This document shows positions 10,594-18,125 of a DNA stretch of 64,000 nt, piece by piece. Position 1 is the first letter of the stretch. Each line of letters starts with the position of its first letter. Under the pieces are notes generated by a model that worked only from the letters and a program-made list of their open reading frames with translations, searched no databases and was not told where the DNA came from. This DNA comes from Streptomyces globisporus (lineage in GTDB: Bacteria; Actinomycetota; Actinomycetes; Streptomycetales; Streptomycetaceae): positions 186,001 to 250,000 of the forward strand of contig BMTG01000007.1 of assembly GCA_014649555.1 (NCBI GenBank), read 5' to 3'. The position numbers were made by a program, and so were the translations under genes.

Positions 10594-11519
10594 GCAGCGG
10601 CATCCAGCAGATCCACGACGTCGGGGCGAAGGCCCTGGGCTGGCTGTACGAACACCGCGAGGGCTTCCGGCTGGAGGCGGACCCGTCCCCGGACGCGGGG
10701 ATGCTGGACCGGTTCAAGCCGCTGGGCGAGCTGGCGCTGATCGGGAAGGTCATCTTCCGCGAGGGGGTGGCCGGCTCGCAGCAGTCCTCCCTCGCCCACA
10801 AGCTGCTGGACCACGCCTGGCACGAGCTGCTGGACTCGGGGGCGCGGCTGCTGGAGGGCCAGCGGCGCGAACCGCTGTCGCCGGTGCCGCTTGAGGTCTA
10901 CGTACCGTTCCGGGAGCTGGGCTACCGGCAGCCGGACCTGGAGTCCGCGATCCGGCTCAACCACCGCCTGGCCAGCTGGGCGGCGCTGGAGGTGCTGCCG
11001 GTGCGGCGGCTCGGCCTCAGCGCCATCGAGCGGCGGTTCGGGGTGGAGCCGAGCGTTCCGGAGACGGCGGCGCTGGCCCACACCTGGCTGGCACGGCGGC
11101 CCGAGCCGTGGACGGTCGAGGGCCATATCGGTTACGACATCACGCACACGGTCTTCCACCTCACCGACTGGGGCGAGAAACCGGCCGGGCTGCCCGCCGA
11201 CATCGCGGAGTACCTGGCCCTCTGGCTGCCGGTCTGGCTGGACGACTGGCTGGACCTGAAGCGCTGGGACCTGCTGGGCGAGCTGCTGGTGGTCGACGCC
11301 TGTCTGCCGGAACCGACCCTGGACCCGGCGGCCTGGGCCGGGTTCGCCCAGGCCCAGGAGCCGGACGGGGCGATGCCGGTGGTCGGCGGGATGCCGGAGG
11401 GGAACGAGGAGTCGGTGTTCGATCTCGTCTACCACCCGACGCTGGTCGCCGCGTTCGCCTCGGCGCTGGCGATGTCCCGCGCCCTGTCCGACCTGTCCGC
11501 TTCCCCGGCCCCGGCATGA
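10590..11519 (+). CDS. Cassette protein of unknown function, paralogue 2 (309 aa)
   Basis: ATG at 10590 overlaps the preceding stop by four bases (ATGA). It lacks the extra N-terminal 35-40 residues of its neighbour but is otherwise collinear with it. It has the same core: PEPWTVEGHIGYDITHTVFH, LTDWG, a WLPVWLDDWLDLKRWDLLGE block and a final VYHPTLVAAFASALAMS. Two diverged copies in tandem suggest a heterodimer or two consecutive steps on the same substrate. The stop codon overlaps the serine hydrolase start. Function unknown; family link as for the preceding gene. Confidence 0.78.
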   Translation: MSSGIQQIHDVGAKALGWLYEHREGFRLEADPSPDAGMLDRFKPLGELALIGKVIFREGVAGSQQSSLAHKLLDHAWHELLDSGARLLEGQRREPLSPVPLEVYVPFRELGYRQPDLESAIRLNHRLASWAALEVLPVRRLGLSAIERRFGVEPSVPETAALAHTWLARRPEPWTVEGHIGYDITHTVFHLTDWGEKPAGLPADIAEYLALWLPVWLDDWLDLKRWDLLGELLVVDACLPEPTLDPAAWAGFAQAQEPDGAMPVVGGMPEGNEESVFDLVYHPTLVAAFASALAMSRALSDLSASPAPA

Positions 11520-12571
11520 CCGAGATGACGGCGGCCCCCGTGACCGTCCCTGGAACTCCGGCCACCGCCCGCCTCCTGGCCGAGGCCGCGCGGGCCGTCG
11601 ACGCGCCCGACCTGGTGCTCGCGGTCAGCCGGAACGGGGTGCGCACGGTCCACACCGGCGGGAGCGCGGAGCCGGGCCCGGTGCCCCGCGAGCTGATGGC
11701 GTACGAGCTGGGCTCGGCGTCGAAGCCGTACGCGGGGCTGCTGCTGGCCCGGCTGGTGGCCCAGGGCCGGGTGCGGTACGAGGACCGGGCGGCGGACCTG
11801 CTGGCCCCGGGCTTCCCGGTGCACCCGGCGGTACGCCGGATCACCCTGCGCCATCTGCTCACCCACACCTCGGGGCTGCCGGGCCTGCCCGCCGACTTCT
11901 ACCCGCAGGCGGTGCCCCGCTGGTCGACCGACCCGTACGGCGGCTACCCGGCCGACCGGGTGGTCCGCGCCTTCCTGCGGGCCCGCCCGCGCCACCGGCC
12001 CGGTACCCGCTGGCACTACTCGAACTTCGCCGTCTCGGTGCTCGGCCACACCCTGGCGGCGGCCACCGGGACCCCGTGGGAGGTCCTGCTGCACCAGCAG
12101 GTGCTGGCCCCGCTGGGCCTGGACGCGACCCGGGTGCGCCCGGGCCCCGACGGCACGGACGCGGTGGGCCACCGCCGCGACGGCGCGCCGGTGCCCGCGC
12201 TGGACACCGGGGGCTTCACGGCGGCGGGCGCGGTCCGGGCGACCCCGCTGGACCTGCTGACGTTCCTGGAGGCGCATGTGGACGGGCCGGATCCCCTGGA
12301 CCCGACGCTGAACGCCGCGTTCACCGACGTGTGCCGCCCCCTGCTGCGGCGGGGCCTGCGCCACACGCACACCCACACGCTGACGTGGTTCCAGCACCCG
12401 ACCCCGTACGGCCCGGTCCTCTTCCACGCGGGAGCGACCCTCGGGCAGCAAGCGTTCCTCGGGTTCCGCCCCGGGACGGGTCTGGCGGTGGCGGCGACGG
12501 CGACGCGGCGGGTGCACCGGGCGGACACGTTCGTGGCGACGGCGTACGGCTTGCTGACGGAAACGCCGTAG
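11516..12571 (+). CDS. Serine hydrolase, class C beta-lactamase/DD-peptidase fold
   Basis: 351 aa. The SxxK motif is SASK at 67-70, the tyrosine motif YSN at 168-170, and the third motif is HAG at 304-306 in place of KTG, as in many EstB-like esterases and D-aminopeptidases. The LRHLLTHTSGLP signature of the family lies at about 111-122. There is no signal peptide, so it acts in the cytoplasm, unlike true beta-lactamases. A run of alternating His and Thr (HTHTHT) occurs near 283-288. It is the last gene of the five-gene cassette, with an ATGA overlap with paralogue 2. In that setting a peptidase, esterase or transpeptidase acting on the 58-aa peptide is plausible but is inference. Confidence 0.85.
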   Translation: MTEMTAAPVTVPGTPATARLLAEAARAVDAPDLVLAVSRNGVRTVHTGGSAEPGPVPRELMAYELGSASKPYAGLLLARLVAQGRVRYEDRAADLLAPGFPVHPAVRRITLRHLLTHTSGLPGLPADFYPQAVPRWSTDPYGGYPADRVVRAFLRARPRHRPGTRWHYSNFAVSVLGHTLAAATGTPWEVLLHQQVLAPLGLDATRVRPGPDGTDAVGHRRDGAPVPALDTGGFTAAGAVRATPLDLLTFLEAHVDGPDPLDPTLNAAFTDVCRPLLRRGLRHTHTHTLTWFQHPTPYGPVLFHAGATLGQQAFLGFRPGTGLAVAATATRRVHRADTFVATAYGLLTETP

Positions 12572-12580
12572 GTGCCGTAG

Positions 12581-13465
12581 TTACTGGGGCTTCCCCGCGC
12601 TCTTCTCCGCGTTCTTGGCGGCGACGACCGCGTCGAACACCTCGCGCTTCGGCAGCCCGGCATCGGCGGCGACGGCGGCGATGGCCTCCTTGCGCCGCTC
12701 CCCCGCCTCCTCGCGCACCCGTACGCGCCGCACCAGCTCGTCGGCGTCCAGGTCCCCGGGGCCGGAATCCGCCGCCCCCTCCACCACGACGGTGATCTCG
12801 CCGCGCACCCCGTCGGCGGCCCAGACGGCCAGCTCGCCGAGGGGACCGCGCTTGACCTCCTCGTACGTCTTGGTCAGCTCGCGGCAGACGGCGGCGCGGC
12901 GCTCGGCGCCGAAGACCTCGGCCATGGCGGCGAGGGTGTCGTCGAGCCGGTGGGGGGCCTCGAAGAAGACCATGGTGCGCCGCTCGTCGGCGTTCTCGCG
13001 GAGCCGGGAGAGCCGTTCACCGGCCTTGCGCGGCAGAAACCCCTCGAAACAGAACCGGTCGACGGGCAGCCCGGAGAGAGCGAGGGCGGTCAGCACCGCA
13101 CTGGGCCCCGGCACGGCGGTGACACGGATGTCCTTCTCCACAGCGGCGGCGACGAGCCGATACCCCGGGTCGGAGACGGACGGCATCCCGGCATCCGTGA
13201 CCAGAAGCACCCGGGCCCCGCCGCTCAGCGCCTCGACCAGTTCGGGCGTCCGGGCGGACTCGTTCCCCTCGAAGTAGGAGACGACACGCCCCGAGGTGTG
13301 GATGCCGAGCGCCTGGGTGAGCCGGCGCAACCGCCGGGTGTCCTCGGCGGCGACGACGTCGGCCCGTTCCAGTTCGGCGGCGAGGCGGGGCGGGGCGTCC
13401 GCCACATCGCCGATGGGGGTCCCTGCGAGCACGAGCGTTCCAGTCGTTCCAGTCACATCAGCCAT
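12581..13465 (-). CDS. rsmI: 16S rRNA (cytidine1402-2'-O)-methyltransferase
   Basis: 294-aa tetrapyrrole-methylase-fold enzyme that 2'-O-methylates C1402 of 16S rRNA. Motifs are LVLAGTPIGDVADAPPR at the N-terminus, AEDTRRLRRL, SYFEGNE, LVTDAGMPSVSDPGYRLV, the VPGPSAVLTALALSGLP block, FEGFLPRKAGER and FFEAPHRL. The frame stays open upstream to 13534 but the conserved N-terminus begins at the ATG at 13465, and using it leaves room for a divergent promoter with pmt. Convergent with the serine hydrolase, only nine bases between the stops. Confidence 0.95.
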   Translation of the reverse strand: MADVTGTTGTLVLAGTPIGDVADAPPRLAAELERADVVAAEDTRRLRRLTQALGIHTSGRVVSYFEGNESARTPELVEALSGGARVLLVTDAGMPSVSDPGYRLVAAAVEKDIRVTAVPGPSAVLTALALSGLPVDRFCFEGFLPRKAGERLSRLRENADERRTMVFFEAPHRLDDTLAAMAEVFGAERRAAVCRELTKTYEEVKRGPLGELAVWAADGVRGEITVVVEGAADSGPGDLDADELVRRVRVREEAGERRKEAIAAVAADAGLPKREVFDAVVAAKNAEKSAGKPQ

Positions 13466-13518
13466 CCTCGCAGCACGGGCAGCACCCTTCGCACAGATGC
13501 GTTCCCTACGATGGCGCG

Positions 13519-15288
13519 GTGACGAGTACCGCACCCGAGACCCAGCGGGGCCACGACGCCGGGGACCCGCTCGGCGAACAGCCGACCTCCTGGCAACGGC
13601 GGCTGCGCCGCTTCGGCCATGTCCCCCGCCCGGAGACCTCGCTCCGCGACCGGCTGGACCCGCCGTACACGCGGCCCGGCCGGCAGGTGTGGTCGGTGCT
13701 CGCGATCCCGCCGCACGTGGCGGACCGCCTGGTGCGCTGGTCCGGCTGGGGCGGCCCGCTGCTCGTGACGCTCGTCGCGGGCCTGCTGCGCTTCTGGAAG
13801 CTGGACCAGCCGCACGCGGTGATATTCGACGAGACGTACTACGCGAAGGACGCGTGGGCGCTGGTCAACCAGGGGTACGAGGGATCGTGGCCGAAGGACG
13901 TCGACAAGCAGATCCTCAACGACCCCTCGTCCGTCCCGATCCCGACCGACCCGGGTTATGTGGTGCACCCGCCGGTCGGCAAGTGGATCATCGGCTTCGG
14001 CGAGCAGCTGTTCGGCTTCACGCCGTTCGGCTGGCGGTTCATGGTGGCGGTGCTGGGCACGATCTCCGTCCTCCTCCTGTGCCGGATCGGCCGGCGCCTC
14101 TTCCGCTCGACGTTCCTGGGCTGCCTGGCGGGCCTGCTGCTCGCGGTGGACGGCCTGCACTTCGTGATGAGCCGGACCGCGCTGCTGGACCTGATCGTCA
14201 TGTTCTTCGTGCTGGCGGCATTCGGCTGCCTGGTGGTGGACCGGGACCACGCCCGCCGCAGACTGGCGGCCGCGCTACCGGTGGACGAGGAGGGCGTACT
14301 GCGCCCGAACGCCCGAGTGGCAGAGACTCTGCGCCTCGGCTGGCGGCCGTGGCGTCTCGCGGCGGGCGTGATGCTGGGCCTGGCGTTCGCGACGAAGTGG
14401 AACGGCCTGTACGTGCTGGCCGCGTTCGGCCTGATGACGGTGTTGTGGGACGTCGGGGCGCGGCGCACGGCAGGCGCGGTGCACCCGTACCAGGCGGTGC
14501 TGCGCCGCGACCTGATCCCCGCGTTCGTCTCCACGGTGCCGGTGGCGATCGTCACGTACATCGTGTCCTGGACCGGCTGGATCGTCACGGACAAGGGCTA
14601 CTACCGCAACTGGGCGGCCACCGAGGGCAAGGACTCCTCCTGGAGCTGGCTGTTCCCGGACTGGCTGCGCAGCCTGTGGCACTACGAGAACCAGGTGTAC
14701 GACTTCCATGTCGGCCTCACCTCGGGCCACACGTACGAGTCCAACCCCTGGAGCTGGCTGGTGCTCGGCCGCCCCGTCTCGTACTTCTACGAGGAGCAGA
14801 CGGGCTGCACGCAGTCGTCCACGGGCAAGTGCGCCGCCGAGGTCCTGGCCATCGGCACCCCGCTCCTGTGGTGGCTGGCGTGCTTCGCCCTCGCGTACGT
14901 GGTGTGGCGCTGGTTCTTCCGCCGCGACTGGCGGGCCGGCGCGATCGCCTGCGGCGTGGTGGCGGGCTGGCTCCCCTGGTTCTTCTACCAGGAGCGGACG
15001 ATCTTCCTCTTCTACGCGGTGGTGTTCGTCCCGTTCCTCTGCCTGGCGGTCACGATGATGCTGGGCGCGATCGCCGGCCCAGCGGCAGGCACGGGCGCCC
15101 GAGCCGAGCTGGGCCTCACCACGGACGACCCCACCGGCGAACGCCGCCGCACCCTGGGGGCGATCGCGGTGGGCGTGCTGGTGCTCCTGATCATCTGGAA
15201 CTTCATCTACTTCTGGCCGCTGTACACCGGGACGCAGATCCCGGAGGACCTGTGGCGGGACCGGATGTGGCTGGACACGTGGGTGTAG
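13519..15288 (+). CDS. pmt: Protein O-mannosyltransferase (GT39)
   Basis: 589-aa polytopic membrane enzyme that transfers mannose from polyprenyl-phosphate-mannose to Ser/Thr of secreted proteins at the outer face of the membrane. The first extracytoplasmic loop carries FDETYYAKDAW with the catalytic Asp-Glu pair. About eleven membrane segments follow, and a C-terminal NFIYFWPLYTGTQIPEDLW block lies just before the stop. Streptomyces Pmt glycosylates lipoproteins and PstS and is required for phiC31-type phage adsorption and for beta-lactam tolerance. Start is GTG at 13519; the nearby ATG at 13511 is out of frame. Divergent from rsmI, 53 bases apart. A diverged copy of its last 27 codons occurs 2.7 kb downstream. 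Confidence 0.93.
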   Translation: MTSTAPETQRGHDAGDPLGEQPTSWQRRLRRFGHVPRPETSLRDRLDPPYTRPGRQVWSVLAIPPHVADRLVRWSGWGGPLLVTLVAGLLRFWKLDQPHAVIFDETYYAKDAWALVNQGYEGSWPKDVDKQILNDPSSVPIPTDPGYVVHPPVGKWIIGFGEQLFGFTPFGWRFMVAVLGTISVLLLCRIGRRLFRSTFLGCLAGLLLAVDGLHFVMSRTALLDLIVMFFVLAAFGCLVVDRDHARRRLAAALPVDEEGVLRPNARVAETLRLGWRPWRLAAGVMLGLAFATKWNGLYVLAAFGLMTVLWDVGARRTAGAVHPYQAVLRRDLIPAFVSTVPVAIVTYIVSWTGWIVTDKGYYRNWAATEGKDSSWSWLFPDWLRSLWHYENQVYDFHVGLTSGHTYESNPWSWLVLGRPVSYFYEEQTGCTQSSTGKCAAEVLAIGTPLLWWLACFALAYVVWRWFFRRDWRAGAIACGVVAGWLPWFFYQERTIFLFYAVVFVPFLCLAVTMMLGAIAGPAAGTGARAELGLTTDDPTGERRRTLGAIAVGVLVLLIIWNFIYFWPLYTGTQIPEDLWRDRMWLDTWV

Positions 15289-15317
15289 GCGCCACGGTGT
15301 GACGCAAGCGAAAAGAA

Positions 15318-15367
15318 GAAATGCGGGCGGGCCGCGACGACAAGTCGTCGCGGCCCGCCCGCATTTC
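15318..15367 (+). terminator. Strong terminator hairpin after pmt
   Basis: Perfect 24-base arms (15318-15341 and 15344-15367) separated by two bases, 30 bases after the pmt stop. One of the strongest hairpins in the window. It also faces the small membrane protein transcribed toward it, so it may serve both strands. Confidence 0.85.
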
Positions 15368-15423
15368 ACGGGATCCCGCCTCATCGGCAGAATTCCCGAA
15401 TCTCCAGAAGTCGGATCTGGAGC

Positions 15424-15579
15424 TTAGAAGAAGTGCTTTCGCCCACCGACGGCACGGCCGGTCGCGCCCAGGATCCACAGGATGGCACCGACCAGGATGA
15501 GGATGCCGCCGATCGTGGTCAGCAGGCCCATGCCAACAAGCAGGCCGATAATCAGCAGAATAAGCCCAAGGATGATCAT
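15424..15579 (-). CDS. 51-aa hydrophobic membrane protein
   Basis: ATG at 15579 with a GGGAG site 10 bases upstream; stop TAA at 15424. The sequence MIILGLILLIIGLLVGMGLL begins immediately with a membrane segment, followed by a second one (GGILILVGAILWILG) and a basic tail ending GGRKHFF. Small hydrophobic proteins of this type, often annotated DUF6131, are common in Streptomyces and of unknown role. Codon usage is less GC-biased than in the neighbours (several CTT, ATT and ATA codons). Convergent with pmt across the shared terminator. Confidence 0.75.
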   Translation of the reverse strand: MIILGLILLIIGLLVGMGLLTTIGGILILVGAILWILGATGRAVGGRKHFF

Positions 15580-15965
15580 TTTTTTGCTCCCATCGTCAAG
15601 TCTGGTTCAGACACTCGCGTGCCTGCGCTTCACAACGGCCTCGTTGCACCCCACCGGAATGTCCCGGCTCCGAATGTCGCCAGGACCTCGTTGCGAAAGT
15701 CCGTGTGCCCTTCGATCCGGCTCTCACACACATCACTCACACAGATCTTCGAAATATTTTGAGCCGCCGCCTCCGGGACCGCGTCCGCCGCTCCGACGGG
15801 TTGCCGATGGTGCGGTGGGTGCGGTGGGTGCGGTGGGTGCGGTGCGGCCGGTGACGAGCGCGACAGGACACGACGCGCCCCCGCAGTGGCCCCGGGACGG
15901 CTTCTTCCGGTGTACCGGCCCGAGTCGCCGGCGCAGGTCACCCCCTCACCCCGGGAGAAACGCGC
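15580..15965. other. 386-bp intergenic region with a 9-bp minisatellite
   Basis: It lies between two divergently transcribed tiny membrane-protein genes and should contain both promoters. AT-rich around 15720-15765. Four tandem copies of a 9-base unit occur at 15809-15844. No credible gene; the open frames crossing it are antisense or low-complexity. Confidence 0.6.
15809..15844. repeat. Tandem repeat, 9-bp unit x 4 (GGTGCGGTG)
   Basis: Four perfect head-to-tail copies of GGTGCGGTG occupy 36 bases, with a partial CGG remnant after. Non-coding and probably variable between strains. Confidence 0.9.
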
Positions 15966-16115
15966 ATGGACTCCGTGCAGAACCTCTACCGCGCTCTGCT
16001 GATCCTGATCATCGCCGGGCTGGTCACCTACGTGGCCTTCCTCAACCCGCTCCTCGGAGTCGCTCTCCTGGTGGGCGTCGGGGTGGCACTGTTCCTCCAC
16101 CAGATCCTCGGCTGA
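15966..16115 (+). CDS. 49-aa two-segment membrane protein
   Basis: ATG at 15966 preceded by GGGAG about 9-13 bases upstream. The product begins MDSVQNLYRALLILIIAGLV, followed by a second hydrophobic segment (LLGVALLVGVGVALFLHQIL) and stop TGA. It has two predicted transmembrane helices with a very short turn and almost no soluble part. No family recognised. It lies 137 bases before a sigma-like gene. A proteolipid-like or stress-induced small membrane protein is possible, but no function is assigned. Confidence 0.6.
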   Translation: MDSVQNLYRALLILIIAGLVTYVAFLNPLLGVALLVGVGVALFLHQILG

Positions 16116-16252
16116 CACACCCACCGGAGTCGCCGAAGTCCCCTTCCCCGAAACGCACCACCCTGTCCGCCCGGAGCGGCATAGCTACATGAGAGGCACG
16201 AACCAATGCCTCCCCATGATGAGTTGTCCGATGTACGGGAAGGACTGGTCCC

Positions 16253-16903
16253 ATGGAGAATGCCCCCGACGTTCGAGGGCCGACGGACCCGCGCCGCCTT
16301 TCGCCGAGCACGCCGCAAGGCTTCGTACCCCAGGCCCGGAGCTCACCGGAGGCCAAGCCGCGCCGCCGCCTGACGGCCCGGCAAGTCGACGAGCTGACAC
16401 GCCTCAAGCCGTTCCTGGAGAACATGACGCGTCAGGCGCGCATGGAATACCTCATGGACGACCTGGTCCAGAGCGCGGCACTCCAGTTGATCCGCGCCTG
16501 GACGAACCCCGACTTCGTGCTGGACCGGCAGGACGGTGGCCGGGCCTTCGCGCGCAAGGTGATGCGGAACGTGATCGCCGATGCCGCGCGGGCCAACGAC
16601 CGCAACCTCTCCTCACCGGTGCGCGACCTGCCGGACGAAGTCTGGGTGGAGCCCGACGAGAGCGAACACGTCCGCGACGAGCAGCTGAAGTCGATCGACA
16701 CGTTCCTCCGGGGCAACCTGCCCGAGAAGCTCTACCCGGTCGCCAGGCTGGCGATCATCGAGGGCCTCACCCAGAGCGAGATCGCCCGGACCCTCGGCAT
16801 CGACCGCCACACCGTGGCCCGTCGGCTCACGAAAGTGCGCGAGGCGCTTCAGCCCCACAAGGGCACCGTCCACGACGAGGTGCTGGGGGACGTGACGAGC
16901 TAG
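16253..16903 (+). CDS. Sigma-70-like (ECF-type) factor or sigma-related regulator
   Basis: 216 aa; ATG at 16253 with GGAAGGA about 10 bases upstream. The central part (about 55-115, with YLMDDLVQSAALQLIRAW and FARKVMRNVIADAAR) resembles sigma region 2. The C-terminal LTQSEIARTLGIDRHTVARR is a clear region-4 helix-turn-helix. The Pro-rich first 40 residues are not conserved-looking. No anti-sigma gene is adjacent; the next gene encodes a two-TM protein that could play that part, but it has no zinc anti-sigma motif. It probably recruits RNA polymerase to specific promoters; an alternative is a phage-type sigma-like regulator. It sits inside the stretch bounded by pmt and its decayed copy. Confidence 0.72.
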   Translation: MENAPDVRGPTDPRRLSPSTPQGFVPQARSSPEAKPRRRLTARQVDELTRLKPFLENMTRQARMEYLMDDLVQSAALQLIRAWTNPDFVLDRQDGGRAFARKVMRNVIADAARANDRNLSSPVRDLPDEVWVEPDESEHVRDEQLKSIDTFLRGNLPEKLYPVARLAIIEGLTQSEIARTLGIDRHTVARRLTKVREALQPHKGTVHDEVLGDVTS

Positions 16904-16914
16904 TGCCATTACTC

Positions 16915-16956
16915 GGACCCACGGGAGGGTGCCGACGCGCGGCCTCCCGTGGGTCC
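16915..16956 (+). terminator. Terminator after the sigma-like gene
   Basis: Perfect 14-base arms at 16915-16928 and 16943-16956 with a 14-base loop, 12 bases after the sigma-like stop codon. Confidence 0.8.
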
Positions 16957-17059
16957 AGGTTGGGTCCTAGCGACCCGCAGGTCTCTCAAGGAACAGCGCC
17001 GACCGAGGGCTGCAACCCTCAACAGCGTTGATTAGGCACCCATTTGGAGGGGCACACGA

Positions 17060-17452
17060 ATGCACGAAACTTTCGAACTGCTCCGCTCCGCAGCGGAGAA
17101 CAATCGAGCGGCGGCTCGCCGAAGGCATGGCGGAATCGATCCCGTCGGCTGGGAAGCGCTCCTTGACCGTGTTGAAGACCAACTCGACGAGGACGATCAG
17201 AGCGACGATCACGGCTCCACGGAACAGAGTCCCTCTTCCGTGGCGCGCTCTTTCGCACACCCTGCACTCACTCCCTCACTTGTTGCGGGCAGCGCTCTGG
17301 GGGCTGCTCTCATCCCTGCAGCATTCGGCGGTGAGCTCGCCTCGCATTTCCTTGTCGCCGGGGCGGCTCTGGCGGGACTGGGAGTTCCCGCGGCTCTTTC
17401 CCGTAGCAGGAGTGAGGTCTTTCGAGGAGGAAGGAGCATCACGGCGCTCTAG
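17060..17452 (+). CDS. Hypothetical 130-aa protein with C-terminal membrane hairpin
   Basis: ATG at 17060 with an excellent GGAGGGG site 8 bases upstream. The first 65 residues are charged (RAAARRRHGG, DRVEDQLDEDDQSDD). Two hydrophobic stretches follow (SLVAGSALGAALIPAAF and HFLVAGAALAGLGVPAALS) and a short polar end. Codon bias is weaker than in core genes, with more A and T at third positions, which fits acquired DNA. No family recognised. It follows the sigma-like gene but is separated from it by a terminator. Confidence 0.55.
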   Translation: MHETFELLRSAAENNRAAARRRHGGIDPVGWEALLDRVEDQLDEDDQSDDHGSTEQSPSSVARSFAHPALTPSLVAGSALGAALIPAAFGGELASHFLVAGAALAGLGVPAALSRSRSEVFRGGRSITAL

Positions 17453-17688
17453 CGCAGCGCGAACTCGGCGCAGCATACGGGGGCAGGGGAAACCCGCGTT
17501 CGCGCGGCAGAATTCGAGGGGTCGGCTGCGATTGAGCCGACAGAGTCTTCGCTCGCTGCCTGATCTCCACGGGGGGAAGATCGGACAGCGGAACTAGGGG
17601 GCGGATCCAGAGACAGAACACGGGAGATGTCTCTGGCCGGAGACGTGCTGTTCGTCCGAACCGGGGGTCGGGGGAACGGCTGGCAAAA

Positions 17689-17726
17689 CGGCGGGCCCGG
17701 CACACCTGGTGGTGCCGGGCCCGCCG
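17689..17726. terminator. Perfect 15-bp hairpin in the non-coding island tail
   Basis: Arms 17689-17703 and 17712-17726 with an 8-base loop. It is well removed from any gene end (about 240 bases after the two-TM protein) and may be the terminator of a gene since lost. Confidence 0.55.
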
Positions 17727-17948
17727 TGGTCGTTGCCGGCATGTGCGCCGCCTGCCACAACACGCTCCAGGACCGGCGCGCTGCCTACATGGAATCTCGG
17801 CCCACATCCGCCCCGCCCACTGCCGCCGCCCTGCCATGGCGGCGGCCGGAATCATTCCGGAGCCTGAAACGGACCAGGGACACCCCTCCACGTGACACCC
17901 ACGCTCCATGGCCGTTTTAGCTGCTCAGAGCCCCCTATGCCGCAGATC

Positions 17949-18029
17949 TTCATCCACTTCTGGCCGCTGCGCGCGGGAAGGTCGATCCCGGAGGACCTGC
18001 GGCGGGAAGGGATGCGGCTGGACACGTGA
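17949..18029 (+). pseudogene. Decayed duplicate of the pmt 3' end
   Basis: Eighty-one bases align without gaps to pmt 15202-15282, with about 14 mismatches by hand count (roughly 83% identity). Translated, it reads FIHFWPLRAGRSIPEDLR followed by REGMRLDT and a TGA, against FIYFWPLYTGTQIPEDLW and RDRMWLDTWV in Pmt. The frame is retained but there is no gene in front of it. It is either what is left of a second mannosyltransferase gene or a target-site duplication from insertion of the 15.3-17.9 kb segment. Confidence 0.8.
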
Positions 18030-18125
18030 GCGTGAGGAGAGAAGGCGCCTTACGCCTTGGAGTCAGGCAGGAGCGTAACTTATTTGCTACGCCTACTGTC
18101 GGCGGTACGAGAGAGGAGAACCACC

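Larger units (their letters stand above)
17453..18125. other. 673-bp region with no intact gene
   Basis: It contains a perfect hairpin (17689-17726) and the decayed pmt fragment (17949-18029). The open frames are Arg/Pro/Cys-rich shadows without ribosome-binding sites. The last 100 bases carry the promoter and AGAGAGGAGA ribosome-binding site of the XRE gene, including an AT-rich stretch with GCGTA and TACGC flanks near 18072-18091. Confidence 0.6.

Noticed and set aside
11516-12571. Antibiotic-inactivating beta-lactamase
   Set aside because: The third motif is HAG and there is no signal peptide. Its position in the peptide cassette favours an esterase or peptidase role.
15966-16115. Tiny membrane protein as a lanthipeptide or bacteriocin precursor
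   Set aside because: It is almost purely hydrophobic with no Cys or leader-like acidic part and no modification gene next to it; a small membrane protein is the simpler reading.
17439-17920. Possible genes in the non-coding part of the island
   Set aside because: Frames on both strands are Cys/Arg/Pro-rich without Shine-Dalgarno and cross a perfect hairpin. Not supported.
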